Counted from the first letter of the stretch, positions 10,901-22,559 are shown. The stretch: 64,000 nucleotides of DNA from Gnetum montanum (GCA_015680685.1 MNCI01016355.1:188339-252338), one strand, 5' to 3'. A program made the numbers and translations. The notes: generated by a model from the letters alone, not told the origin.

Positions 10901-13550
10901 TTTTATCTAATGAAAATGAGATTTATCAAAAAAAATCCTTTTCAATATTTAAGATAAGATAAAGTAAAATTTAAATCAAAAGGAAATACTTATATACATG
11001 GTAGCTTTAATGCAAGTATTAGTTCTAAAAAGATTAATATTTTAAGGTAGTAAAATAATCAAGGTTGGCTAGATATGCAAGATTATGGCAAAAAATTAGA
11101 AATAGATGAGAAAGAACATAAAATGATGCTCACATAAATTGAATAGGAAAATACATGTTAGAATAGGAACAATGTCTTAATCTTACCATTTTAAATGGTA
11201 TTCATAAATTTCTATCAGCCTTAAGATTTATTTTTGAAAAACAAGAAAAATATTTATGTATTGATTTATTACTAATAGCCCTTCAAAGTATATCAACGAT
11301 AATTGACTTTCAGGTTAGTGAAAAATCAATAGAGTATCCATACTATTTTCTAGAATTTTTCATTTAAGAAGGCAATACACAATTTTTAAAAATAAGAACA
11401 CATATTATAGCTAAAGATACATAACCTTTTAAACAAGAGGTACAAAACTTATTGAAAATAAAAAAGATAGAATCTTTGTTAGAAAATATTTTATTAGAGG
11501 CTACCAAAAATTTCACTATTCAATAGAAGTTTATGAGTAAGAAGATTTAGTTTGATGAAGAATGTTTATAGGCAAGGTTAGCTATCAAAAATATTTGTAA
11601 CAATAAAGTTTTAAATAAGAACTAGATGAAATTATTTCAACAAAAAAAATGAAAATCTCTAAAAGAGCATGAGAAGCATATGATGCAAATGATAAAGATA
11701 GATGTCTGAAATTTTAAGAAAATTTTTTAAAATAAAGATTCTTATTAGCATAGATTCAATGGTTTTACAAAAATTTATTCCGTCACAAGATAAATAATAT
11801 AACTAGGTGTATGCACCTAGACATGTTATAACTTACATATGATGAAGGCACAAAAGAAAATTTAAAAAATTAACTTTTGGAAAAGTTGTAGATGAAGAAG
11901 AATTATATGTTGAATTATTAAAATATGGTAGAGAGTTAGTTTACATAGAGACTTGTAAAATATTTAATAAAGCACTTTAAAATAATCTAACTAGAAAATG
12001 GATAATTAGTAGTGTTACTATGCTTTTTTAAAATTGAGATAAATTAGATTTAAATAATTACATATTGATGATGATTTGTAACATGTTTCTATAATCAAAT
12101 AGATCCAAAGGGTCTATGGACGTATTAAACCTTTAGTTTTAGTAACTTCTTTGCAAAACTGTTAGATATCGTTTTGGAGAACAAATTAGGAAGTTAAATA
12201 AAAGAAAATAATTTACGATAGATCATCTAGTTACTCTCAAATTTTATATTGAACAAGAAAATGGTAAATAAGCTAAAACATTTATTTGATTTGTTAATTT
12301 TGTTAAAGCATTTGACTTTGCTATGAGAGAATAATTATGGAACAGAATTATCAATCTTAAAGTTGATATTGGTTTATTAAACAAAATTTAAAATTTATAT
12401 AAAGAAATAATTTTTAAATTAAAAGATGAAGAAACTACATAATATTGTAAATAACAATGTAGGAGTTAGCAATGTTGTCCCCTTTCACTAACATTGTTCA
12501 ACATTTTATATATTAATAAGAAAAGTGAGTTAAAAAGGTAACTACAAATTATGTCATTAAAGTCGATCAATCATGAATAAGACTTTTAATCTTTGTTGAG
12601 GGTGCAACACTAATTGCAAATTTAAAAGTAAGGTTAAAAGTTACATCAACTAGAAAAATTTTCTAAATGGACATAGATGAAAGTGAATGTTGGAAAAAAA
12701 AAGCACTAATTTGTGGAACTTATAACACATATTATACTTTTTAGTTAAATAATACAAAGCTTAAGATTGTTGAGAAATACAAGTACTTGGGAGTAAAATA
12801 CTCTAAAATTTATGAGAAACATTATATATTATAATGAGTTGCAAATGGCCAAAAGACTTTATATACAATGAAGAACAAATGTAGTAATCAGAACATTTGG
12901 ACTTCATAATTCAAAAATTTCTCAAATAACTATAAAAGCTACAACACTTTACAAATAAGTAGTATGGGATCTAGGTCTGGATTACGAATAATCAGAAAAA
13001 ATTAAGAAACTTTAAAAAGAGTTCTTGTTGAATGGATTTAAGGTTAAAAATCAAGTCTCATATGAAATATTTTTATCAGAAGGTAACAGAATGTATTAGT
13101 TTAATATTCTATATGAATAATAAAAATAACAATAAGATCTTAGGAGATATTATTCAAAAATCTCAACAATAGAGGTAGTACCATGAAAGAAAATTATGAT
13201 TACAAAAATGAGGTATTGAAAATATTAATATAATTATAAATTTAAAATAAACTTTATTTTTATTCAAAAAACATTAAAAGTAACAAACATTACGAAGTAG
13301 AATATTTACATGTAGCAATTCCAATATCCATACAAATACTAACTGGCAAAGTAATAATGGGATCACACCACCTTCAAGTTGAAACTAAAAGATGGAATAA
13401 TAGGTAATATGAAAATAAAATATGTCAATTATTTTTACTATTAGTAGTAGATAATAAAGATCATGTATTATTAAAATATTTCAAAATAGATTTTTTCTTC
13501 TTGAACAAAATGACAAATCTCTAATCAATCTTTATCACTTTTAGCAATCA
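10900..13550 (+). mobile_element. Decayed non-LTR retrotransposon (LINE, RTE-like)
   Basis: No intact ORF, but RT landmarks of a LINE occur in order on the plus strand: FDEECL (about 11.55 kb), a WIISSVTML-like block (about 12.0 kb), TIDHLVTLKFYIEQE (12.22-12.27 kb), FVKAFDFAMRE followed by LWNRI (about 12.3 kb), GVRQCCPLSLTLFN (about 12.45 kb) and the position of the catalytic FADD box, now degraded, near 12.6 kb followed by ATLIANLK. A C-terminal region (13.28-13.54 kb) includes SHHLQVETKRW, reminiscent of the cysteine-rich tail of LINE ORF2. Stops are dense and several frameshifts occur, so this is an old copy. The endonuclease part is not recognisable. RTE-type is my best guess; another LINE clade is possible. 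Confidence 0.75.
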
Positions 13551-13785
13551 TGAAGTGCTTGTTTTTGAAGTCATAAGACCTAGGTTTGAGCCTAGGTGTA
13601 GCCTCTTAAAAGATGTTAGGCTTTTTCTTGTCTATTGATCCTTTGAGGATCCTACCTTGGTAAAATGAGAGTTGAGACTCTAGGTGATGATCCTTATCTT
13701 GTATTTAGTTGATCTTTATATGAACTATTCAAGCTATGAGTGTTGGTTCCATAAAATTATAAAAAATGTGTTCAAGTTATATTAC
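13536..13785 (+). repeat. Possible tRNA-derived SINE or tRNA-like tail
   Basis: GGTTTGAGCCT (13583-13593) fits the Pol III B box GGTTYGANNCC. About 40 bases upstream, TAGCAATCATGAAG (13542-13555) is a weak A-box candidate. CT-rich and AT-rich tails follow to the edge of element A. No flanking duplication could be fixed. Confidence 0.35.
13781..13785 (+). other. Left target-site copy of element A (ATTAC)
   Basis: ATTAC precedes the 5' LTR. The partner ATGAC at 62704-62708 differs by one base, which is acceptable for an old insertion. Confidence 0.55.
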
Positions 13786-14062
13786 TAATAAATCATTAGT
13801 ATTTACAAAGCCTATGATATTATAGCTATGATATTGTAGCATAACCTATGATTTCATAGATCTAAGGTAATGGATTCAAATCATGCCTATAAATACAAGC
13901 CCACCATCATATCAAAGGATAAATTTTTGTTGTCTTTACCTGACCTTTTATAGTATTATTTCTCAAAGTTAGTATTAGTTGTTAGTGCTTGTAGTGTGGT
14001 TATAAGGAATTATACGACATCTTTATTTGAGTGAAGTATACATGTACACACTTCATGATTAG
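13786..14062 (+). repeat. 5' LTR of A, piece 1
   Basis: Matches the first third of the 3' LTR (from 61831). It contains the shared ATTTACAAAGCCT start region, the ATRTCATAG repeats and a TATA box TATAAATA (13888-13895) followed by CAAGCCCACC. It ends at ATTAG (14058-14062), duplicated by the insertion of B. Confidence 0.85.
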
Positions 14063-14813
14063 TGATGGGACGTGATATCGCAGTGCGTTGCCAAATCTAT
14101 AAATAAGAGGCGGCTCTTCCTTGTTTCTCCATCTAGATCTAGACCATAGCCAAACTCTTGCCATTTTTCCATTCTAGAGTTAGAATATTTTCCATGTGCC
14201 CACAATAGGAGTCCCAAAGTGAATGGATATTTATTCGAGCAATTTGGTACCTGACCACACAATTGTGTACGGCAATAAAGATGGACTTTTGGATAAACCT
14301 TGCAGTGCATGGACTAAGCTAACGAGGATTTAATTATTGTTGAATGTTTAAATTCTTTCTTAGGACTTAATCTCTCTTAACCCTCAACTCTCATAGTTAA
14401 GTGCATTAAGTACACCCGCTTCGAGCATGTGCGTTACGCTTGGTAATCCCAGTAACGAATAGCATTTGGTAATGCCAGTAATGTTGCATTGGTTCAGGGT
14501 GTGAAACAGCAAGTGGGAATGAATACTGATGCTAGGATAATTAAGGCTTAGTTACTTAAAGTTAGTTACTTAGCCTCTTCACCCTTTCCTCTCTTAGCAT
14601 AGGTGATAAAAACATAAAAGATATAAAAATCACATGCCTCAAGCTTACTTAACCATACAACCGTGACAAATACAAGTGAGCTTGGGAGGACAACAATTGA
14701 TCTTAAGTGTTCCATAAGGCATGTAGACACTTAGTTTGTGGAGTTCGACCAGATCACGCATGAAAATGCTCGTATTCGTATGGTTGAGTGTAGGGGCACC
14801 TCGCCACTCATCA
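14063..14813 (+). repeat. 5' LTR of element B
   Basis: Ends TGATGGGACG...CACTCATCA. TATA box TATAAATA at 14098-14105, just after the motif GTGATATCGCAG. A polyadenylation-type AATAAA lies at 14274-14279. It lacks about 33 bases of GATATCG-type repeat that are present in the 3' LTR. Confidence 0.93.
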
Positions 14814-14814
14814 T

Positions 14815-14832
14815 TGGTGCTGTCGCCGGGGA
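14815..14832 (+). other. Primer binding site of B (tRNA-Asp-like)
   Basis: TGGTGCTGTCGCCGGGGA begins one base after the LTR end and differs from the tRNA-Asp complement at three positions. Confidence 0.9.
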
Positions 14833-15823
14833 CTAAGTTGTTTGTGGACTAAGTAGAACATAGGAAATCATCCACATCATTGGGAAGCTTAAACGAACCC
14901 TTAGGGTTAATCATAAGAAAATTAAACAATAGTCAATAGCACACAAAATAAGACAACCATGTCTTCTTCTTCTTCTTCTCACAAAAGCACTTCACCACCT
15001 AGGGATCACACAAGAGATCGTCGATAGTCTAACACACATAATCGAGAACAGCCAGTTCCACAATTCAGTGTGGTATATACTCACCACGATGAGTATATAC
15101 CCGATTTTACCTTTTTCTTCCATCAAGCAGAACAACTATGATGGAGAGACTTGAAGGGTAACATAATGTTGCCTCCAAACAGAGCTGCTCCCAACATGCT
15201 CCTTCGTGCTCTTGCACAAATCAGCATGTCACAATTATACACTGAGTACATTATATGTGATTACAATGCAAGGGAATACCATCCAACAGAAGTGTAATGT
15301 CAATGGGACTCGCGGCAAGAGAGTTACCAAACATCGTTGAAGGGCAAGGGGCCCCATAACGGTTCACCTGTCATAAGCAAAATCAAGGGTGATGAACCTA
15401 TTTTGATAGGTTCTCCACAAAATGATGTTCCCCCTCCTAACGATGGTGAGGAGGTGGGGTATTAGAACCTACACTCCACGATTCATAACCCTGGTTCTGA
15501 TCCCCATGAACAACAAGTGTTCAATGAGGGAACACAAAAAAATGATAAGGGTGGAAAGTCCAATCATCATCACAATCGGGGCCATAGCCATCGAAGAGAA
15601 GGTAAGAAACATTGTCATGGCAATGGTTCCCCTTCTTCTTCACCTTCATCGCATCATTCACCCTCTCCTTCCACATTGGGGTGTAGTCACAAGGAACACA
15701 ACCGTGAGGATAAGGGTAGGCATAATGAGAATCCTTGATGAGAGAGTCGAGAGCGAGGACAAGGGCATTCAAGAGAGTCAAGGCATAGAAGGAAAAGTAG
15801 GGAACAACGTAGAAATCATAGAC

Positions 15824-15949
15824 ACCATGAAAGAGATGACAACGATGAACCCCTACTAGCAACCTAGAATATGTTAGACATTACGAAGGCTGTGAGGATA
15901 CCNTTCTAGGTTGCTAGTAGGGGTTCATCGTTGTCATCTCTTTCATGGT
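15824..15949. repeat. Perfect 46-bp inverted repeat at gap edge (probable assembly artefact)
   Basis: 15824-15869 and 15904-15949 are exact reverse complements, separated by 34 bases that include one N (15903), and the second arm ends at the run of N. Such exactness in a decayed gag, right at a gap, points to a mis-assembled fold-back end and not to biology. Confidence 0.8.
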
Positions 15950-16617
15950 NNNNNNNNNNNNNNNNNNNNNNNNNNNNNNNNNNNNNNNNNNNNNNNNNNN
16001 NNNNNNNNNNNNNNNNNNNNNNNNNNNNNNNNNNNNNNNNNNNNNNNNNNNNNNNNNNNNNNNNNNNNNNNNNNNNNNNNNNNNNNNNNNNNNNNNNNNN
16101 NNNNNNNNNNNNNNNNNNNNNNNNNNNNNNNNNNNNNNNNNNNNNNNNNNNNNNNNNNNNNNNNNNNNNNNNNNNNNNNNNNNNNNNNNNNNNNNNNNNN
16201 NNNNNNNNNNNNNNNNNNNNNNNNNNNNNNNNNNNNNNNNNNNNNNNNNNNNNNNNNNNNNNNNNNNNNNNNNNNNNNNNNNNNNNNNNNNNNNNNNNNN
16301 NNNNNNNNNNNNNNNNNNNNNNNNNNNNNNNNNNNNNNNNNNNNNNNNNNNNNNNNNNNNNNNNNNNNNNNNNNNNNNNNNNNNNNNNNNNNNNNNNNNN
16401 NNNNNNNNNNNNNNNNNNNNNNNNNNNNNNNNNNNNNNNNNNNNNNNNNNNNNNNNNNNNNNNNNNNNNNNNNNNNNNNNNNNNNNNNNNNNNNNNNNNN
16501 NNNNNNNNNNNNNNNNNNNNNNNNNNNNNNNNNNNNNNNNNNNNNNNNNNNNNNNNNNNNNNNNNNNNNNNNNNNNNNNNNNNNNNNNNNNNNNNNNNNN
16601 NNNNNNNNNNNNNNNNN
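15950..16617. other. Assembly gap (668 N)
   Basis: Run of N inside gag of element B. By comparison with D it should hold the gag core. Translations across it are meaningless. Confidence 0.99.
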
Positions 16618-17290
16618 TAATCTCACATGTGCAAGAGTCTGGGGTGTATGCACTTAACCCAAGACTTAACAAATGGCAAGCACCCTGAAGGTTATCTTAT
16701 CCCCAAGGTAGTTCCACCAACCCTTAATGTATTATCCAAGTGGAACTCCACCACAACCTATCGAGCAACATCAGCAGTGGCAATACCCATAGTCATGGGG
16801 GATGCCACCACCTAGACAACAATACCCTTACCGACAACCAGATCCATATGGCTATTACGTGCAGTAGTCGATTTCTCCAAGTGACTCTATGGGTCATGCA
16901 ACCCCACAACATCACTACCAAGTTTGGGAGTATTTTAGGACTCCCTCTCTTGGAAAAGACACTCCACATGCATACCATCCTTCGAATCCATCTGCATCTC
17001 TTATACCAATAGTTCCACTACCACCTGCTCCAACAAGGCAAGGGGAACTCCCCACTCAACATAGCAACGTAATGCTACGAGAGCTGTAAACCTTCAACCC
17101 ACTACTGGTTCTAACAACCGTACAAAGAGAATACCCTTCTTTAGAACCAACAGTCCAAACAAGCTCTTACAACCACAAACGGTTGAGTCTATGACCACTC
17201 CTCCATCAAAAAAGTCTTCAGAGCTCCCTTCAAACCAACAACAAAGCTCAACTCACATGGTTATGTTAACACATACCATCATTGACTAGA

Positions 17291-17765
17291 TAAAGGTGGG
17301 CCACCTTCCTAGGAAACTCTCTGACGCCGAAAGTTCCTTAATCTAACTCCAAGTCGCTGGAAACAAACCACATAAGGCTCATCTTGACTCAGGTTCCAGA
17401 GTCAACTTAGAATCATAAGAAATGTATAAAGCCTGGAACTTGCCTCCACTCAAGAAGAGAAATATTCAATTAGAGCTGGCTGACCAATCCATCAATATCC
17501 CCTTAGGACTAGTGGAGGACATTGTTACCACTGTGTGTGGTTGGCCATACCCAACTGATTTCCTAGTGATAGAAGTTAACAATAACAAAGGGGATTTTCC
17601 AATTATAATGGGGAGGGCATGGCTTAGTACCATAAATGCATGCCTAGGGATCTGTGATCTTTCCCTAGAAATATCTAAGGAAAATATTTATGGAAAGATT
17701 GAGAAGAAGAAAGTTCCATGCATCACATACACTGACACGGAGGGCGATGATGTACAGGAGTGCTA
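17291..17765 (+). pseudogene. Aspartic protease region of element B
   Basis: Retropepsin-like domain. HLDSGSRVNLES (about 17383) keeps the DSG active-site triplet. WNLPPLKK, PLGLVEDIV, DFLVIEV, FPIIMGRAWLST (about 17595-17635) and PCITYTD follow. The stretch 17422-17766 is open without a stop and is the longest well kept coding block of B. A stop separates it from the DSG part. It is the best reference in the window for recognising the protease remnants of G and C. It is followed directly by the deletion that removed RT. Confidence 0.82.
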
Positions 17766-19959
17766 AGCATTTCCTGCATGCAACTAGTGTGCCCAGGAAA
17801 CTTAGATACAAAGATGCCTATATGTAGCAACCACACAATAAGAGAACACCTAGTGGTTGATAGCTAATTAAGAGAGCAACCCACCAATATGCATGGAACT
17901 AATTCGGGGAACAACTCACGCCCACAATGAAAGCATAGATAATTTAGAGTATGAGCATCACCAACTTCCAACCCTTAATCTAAAAAAATCAATTGGGAGA
18001 AGTTGGACACTTCTAAGAAATTTAAATAAATTCTCATTATTTTGGATCTCTCCCTTTCGATTCAGTCATGGGGGAGATGGCCGCCTATGCTAATAAATTG
18101 AGGCCCTCAGTTTCTTTTTAGATTTTCATTTTATACATTTTTGTTTTACAAATTTCTTTAACCTTTCTTGTTTTTGTTTTGCAACATCGTTCATACCTTT
18201 TATTCTATTTGTATGTGTGTGTGTGTGTGTGTTTTTATCCATTTTGTTAAGTTTGACACCCAATAAGTGCTCCTAATGATGGTATGAACTATTTTCTCTT
18301 GGTTGCTTATGTTTGGTTTTTACGTTTAAGTGATAATGTTGATACTAAGGTATGGTTCTTTTGTTATAATAGGCAATGAGTCCACATCATCTATGCATTT
18401 ACAAATTTCTATGGTCTCTCTTGGCTTGGAACTTTATAGTCCCTTTCTTCAAATTAATAAGAACTTTAAACGAATCGGTGACTAGGTATTTCTCAAACTA
18501 AGGAAGGACTCACGAATTGAAAAGGGTGTGGCTTCAAGGGAACTTGATGCATTTGTGTTGGCCATTCTCTTGGGTGCTTGGATGTTTTGTTCTTGAGTTT
18601 TCTTACAATTTCGACGTTACCCAATTATCGAGAAGCTGAGTGAATAAAAATAAAAATAATAAGTCTTTGCATGGTGTGGTTTCCACGAAAAATAAAAACA
18701 TAAAAAAAATAGTGGGAATTCAAAGCACACCCCTTAGATGAAATATCATCTAGGCTACAAGCACTAGTTATGGAACTAAAAACATTTTCCCTCTAACTAA
18801 GGCCCTTCCTCGCTTCCTACTTTCTCCTCCCTTGTTTCATCGGAATGGTGGTGGCTCTTTAGGGGATGCATTCTTGTCACTTCGAGTGGATGGATTGATC
18901 GAATGTATTAATGTGAAGTCATTGGATGTGGTTTGTTTGAGGCCAAACTTGGAATGGGATCTACCAAGTCACATTAATCATTAAACACACAAGGGACTGT
19001 ACACCACCTTATTCTTGAGACTCCATTCCATTCTCTTCTTTCCATCATTCTCTCTCCATTGTTCACCTCATTTTCAGTTGTATCAGTAGTCTATATTTTG
19101 GTTGATGCATTATTTTCTTTTTGGTAAATTCTTGTGGTTAAGACTTTAACGTTTGTTTCCAATGACATTTCTAGAGCCTACGAACTCTTTGAATGTGGGT
19201 TTTCCAAGGCATTAAGGGCATGAACCTGCTTTGGGGAGGACCCACTAGCATTCCTCTTTAGTGCATCAATTAATTTCTTTTCCTTAAAAAATTTTTGCAA
19301 TCAACCTTATTTTTTTCATTTCCATCTTGACATCCATTTCATCGACATTATAGTTGTCTCTTTTTCTCCATCTTTCTTATTCCTTTTCTTTCTCCATTCT
19401 ATCGCTACCAAAGATTCGCTCTTAGTCATGGGGGTCCTGACCCAATTTTTTTCATTTTCCCCTAGCCCCTACACCTTTGGTAGTCACCAATATTATATCT
19501 CCATAATCCACACTCAGCCAATGGACCTTTCACCGAAACAAGGTATCAACTACATTGTGATTCATTTACCCTTGCTAATATAAGACTGTGTTGTGTGTGC
19601 AGATGGCAATCATACAACAACGGACTGGATCTGGAGGGAACACTCTAAATGGATCGGTGCTGAAGTAATCATGCAAGGAACGATATTGATGGTGCACTTA
19701 TGGATAGACAAAAAAATGCGCAATCTTGGCGTTGGCAGCAACAAAGCTTCTTTCTCTCTCTCTCTCTCCACTGCCAAATAAGGCTTGATGTCAAATCTAT
19801 AAAGTGTTTACTCTTGTTGTCATGAACAATAATGTTGTCATGTTTTGTAATGATGATCCATTCATATATCATCCAATTCACCATTAGTTCCATTCAAGTC
19901 AATAATCCCATACCTTCCCAATATTTTGTAAGGAACTCAAGGACGAGTTTTTATTCAAT
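17766..19959 (+). other. Non-coding 3' half of element B
   Basis: 17766-18060 still resembles the linker between protease and RT (NLEYEHHQLP). RT, RNase H and integrase are missing. From 18061 the sequence resembles the T-rich stretch that follows integrase in A and C, includes a (TG)n run at 18214-18232, and carries the conserved block GGGCATGAACCTGCTTTGGGG with GGACCCACT (19207-19250), also found in A (about 59340-59380) and C (26044-26080). A (TC)n run lies at 19748-19768. No env-like ORF and no gene are seen. The short open frame 19593-19781 shows no recognisable similarity. Confidence 0.7.
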
Positions 19960-19969
19960 CATGGGGGTA
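19960..19969 (+). other. Polypurine tract of element B
   Basis: CATGGGGGTA lies immediately before the 3' LTR. The preceding AACTCAAGGACGAGTTTTTA is conserved before the 3' LTRs of A and C, supporting a shared plus-strand priming region. Confidence 0.75.
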
Positions 19970-20755
19970 TGATGGGACGCGATATCGCATGGGCCGCAAT
20001 ATCGTGTATGCAATATCGTAGCGCATCGCCAAATCTATAAATAAGAGGCAACTATCCCTTACTTCTCCATCTAGATCTAGACCGTAGCCAAACTCTTTCC
20101 ATTTTTCCATTCCAGAGTTAGAATATTTTCCATGTGCCCACAGTAGGAGTCCCAAAGTGAACAGATCTTTATTTGAGCAATTTTGTACCTGAGCACACAA
20201 TTGTGTACGACAATAAAGATGAACTTTTGGATAAACCTTGCAGTGCATGGACTAAGATAATGAGGATTTAATTATTGTTAAATGTTTAAATTCTTTCTTA
20301 GGACTTAATCTCTCTTAACCCTCAACTCTCATAGTTAAGTGCATTCAGTACGACCGCTTTGAGCACATGCGTTACGCGTGGTAATCCCAGTAATGAATAG
20401 AGTTTGGTAATGCCAGTAGCATTGCATTGGTTCAGGGTGTGAAACGACAAGTGGGAACGGATACTAATGCTAGGATAATTAAGGCTTAGTTACTTAAAGT
20501 TAGTTACTTAGCCTCTTCACCCTTTCCTCTCTTAGCATAGGTGATAAAAACATAAAAGATATAAAAATCACATGCCTCAAGCTTACTTAACCATACAACC
20601 GTGACAAATACAAGTGAGCTTGGGAGGACAATGATTGATTGACCTTAAGTGTTCCATAAGGCATGTAGGCACTTAGTCTGCGGAGTTCGACCGGGCTGTG
20701 CATGAAAACGCTTGTATTTGTATGGTTGAGTGTAGGGATACCTTGCCACTCATCA
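19970..20755 (+). repeat. 3' LTR of element B
   Basis: Ends TGATGGGACG...CACTCATCA. TATA box at 20036-20043 and AATAAA at 20212-20217. Compared with the 5' LTR it has an extra stretch (about 19989-20022) with two more ATATCG motifs upstream of the TATA box. Confidence 0.93.
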
Positions 20756-21198
20756 ATTAGTAATAAATATCATGATTATTCATAACCATTTTAGCATTTT
20801 AAATAGATTAGATTTACTTTTCATCTATATTTTACATTAACAATGTCATTCATATTTTCTACATCATTTACATTTCTAATGTTTGTTAGTTATTTGGTGG
20901 AATAAGCATGAATGATTTCAAGTGCATAAGTATAATCATTTGGTAACCTAGTAGTAACTTTTCTTAATTCACTCAGTAATGGATTACTTGATAATCCTAG
21001 GGCAATTATACTAGCCTAGGAGTATGGTAAGTTAGCATAGGATACATATCATTGCTAGGTTAGTTTAGCATTTCATCCCCATTATTTTTTAGTTAGTAGA
21101 TTTTACACTTACTTTTATCATGTTTTACCTTAGCAATACTTTATCCAATCAACATCAACATATAATATCCCTTACTAAGAGTTAAAACCTTAACCAAC
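20756..21198 (+). repeat. 5' LTR of A, piece 2 (with B and C target-site copies)
   Basis: Starts with the second ATTAG (20756-20760) made by B and ends with CCAAC (21194-21198) made by C. The sequence between is colinear with about 62120-62515 of the 3' LTR (for example the block GATTAGATTTACTTTTCAT). Confidence 0.85.
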
Positions 21199-22133
21199 TG
21201 ATGAGTGGTTGAGTATTCTAACACTCCACCATACAAGTCATGAGTGTTCATGTGTGACCTGATTGTAATTTGTGGATGACCAATGTAGATTCACTAGTAG
21301 TTGAGGTTCATTTTGTGATCATTGTCTTCTCACTTTGAGTTAATGAAATTCAAGTTGTATGGTTTAACTCTTGGTGAGGCACATGATAGGTTGATGTTGT
21401 ATGGGTTGAATTATTCTAAACACCAACATAATGAAAGTTGAAATGATGCCTAAATCTAGGTGTAATAGAAATGTAAACTAATGTTGGTCTATAGTGATAA
21501 GTATTTTCTCCTAGCTTGCCCTACACATCAAGGGATCATATAATCATCACACTAGGATTACCATGTAAATCTGCTACTAAGTGAATCAAGAGAAATCACT
21601 ATTGAGTTACCAAACAATTATACCATATGCTCAAAACTAGTTGTACTTATATCACCTTACTTAAGGACATAGGAAAAAGTAAACTACTTGGAAACTATAA
21701 ATAACTTAAATAAACATGCTAAAAGGAAAAATTAAACTAAGTAAGAAGAATGAACTAAGTAAAAGTAAAGTAAAATAGGTAGAATGCTACAATGGTGGAA
21801 AACAATCCTGATCTTTATTTTCGGCCATGAACTGTACCCAAGAATAATTCCCTTGAATAAAGATTCTATATAACTGTTTAACACTACACTGTGGGCATTC
21901 ACTCTGTTGCTAAGTGTAAAATCAAAAAAAAAAAGTTACAAGAATTTAATTAATTATTGAACAAGAATTTAATTAATTATTGAACAAAATTTTTTTATTT
22001 AACATGATAGTGGGTTGGTATTTATAGTGGAGACTAAGACCTACTACATCACATCAATGATGACACATGCACAACTATGATATTGTAGATTGTGAATATG
22101 ACATCGCAACTATTTACATAAAATGTTTTATCA
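21199..22133 (-). repeat. 3' LTR of element C
   Basis: The ends are TGATAAAACATT (minus-strand start at 22133) and ACCACTCATCA (at 21199). TATA box 22026-22019 on the minus strand. It has about 240 bases (roughly 21480-21745) that are missing in the 5' LTR. Confidence 0.9.
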
Positions 22134-22143
22134 TACACCCACG
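22134..22143 (-). other. Polypurine tract of element C
   Basis: Minus-strand CGTGGGTGTA abuts the 3' LTR. Upstream lies the conserved AACTTGAGGACAATTTTCTAG, also seen before the 3' LTRs of A and B. Confidence 0.65.
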
Positions 22144-22559
22144 ATTGACTAGAAAATTGTCCTCAAGTTAAAAAAAAGGAGGATAGAGTTCCTTACAAAA
22201 TTTATGGGGTTGTATATAGACTTGGAAACTATGACTTGTTTACATGATTAACTTTATTGTGAATGCCACATTGTGATTTGAGTGATGTTTACAAAATTAT
22301 CTTGCATCACATGATGAACACATATGAAAAAAAAACAAGATAAAACAAAACAAAACTTTAGATCTTGATGTAGCCTTTAAGTTCCTAGTAGCAATGGCTC
22401 CTCCATTGATCTCTTTGCTTTGTCATTAAGCTTTTGAAATTGATATTGGTTGAGTAATGCTTAAAGTTTTTCCTCTCTTGATCTAGGGTTGCATGCCATC
22501 CAGGTGAATTTGATTATGTTTGCAAGAGTTAGTACTTTTCATGGGCAAGACAACTGTGG

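Larger units (their letters stand above)
14959..17290 (+). pseudogene. gag: gag of element B (with sequence gap)
   Basis: Start at 14959 reads MSSSSSSHKST. HHDEYIPDFTF and LKGNIMLPPNRAAPNMLL follow. A Ser/His-rich stretch (about 15590-15700) contains REGKKHCHGNGSPSSS, nearly the same as in D, with basic repeats after it. The capsid-like core falls in the run of N (15950-16617). After the gap SHMCKSLGCMHL and the Pro/Gln-rich C-terminal tail match the corresponding part of D. Several in-frame stops occur (for example near 15027, 15138, 15296 and 15462), so it is not translatable as one protein. The Gag identity is firm by colinearity with D. Confidence 0.83.
14063..20755 (+). mobile_element. 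Element B: non-autonomous Athila-type LTR retrotransposon
   Basis: Complete ends: 5' LTR 14063-14813, 3' LTR 19970-20755, perfect 5-bp target duplication ATTAG (14058-14062 and 20756-20760), tRNA-Asp-like primer site, PPT. Inside are gag with an assembly gap, a protease region with its DSG triplet, then about 2.2 kb of non-coding sequence. RT, RNase H, integrase and the env-like ORF are absent, so B could only move with proteins supplied by another copy. The LTRs differ at several percent of positions, so insertion is not very recent. D belongs to the same subfamily and could represent the autonomous partner lineage. Confidence 0.93.

Noticed and set aside
15911-16688. Long open frames of about 230-250 codons on both strands
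   Set aside because: They are created by the run of N, which contains no stop codons; no coding evidence.
18214-18232. (TG)n as a Z-DNA or regulatory element
   Set aside because: Short simple repeat in a non-coding spacer; no further support.
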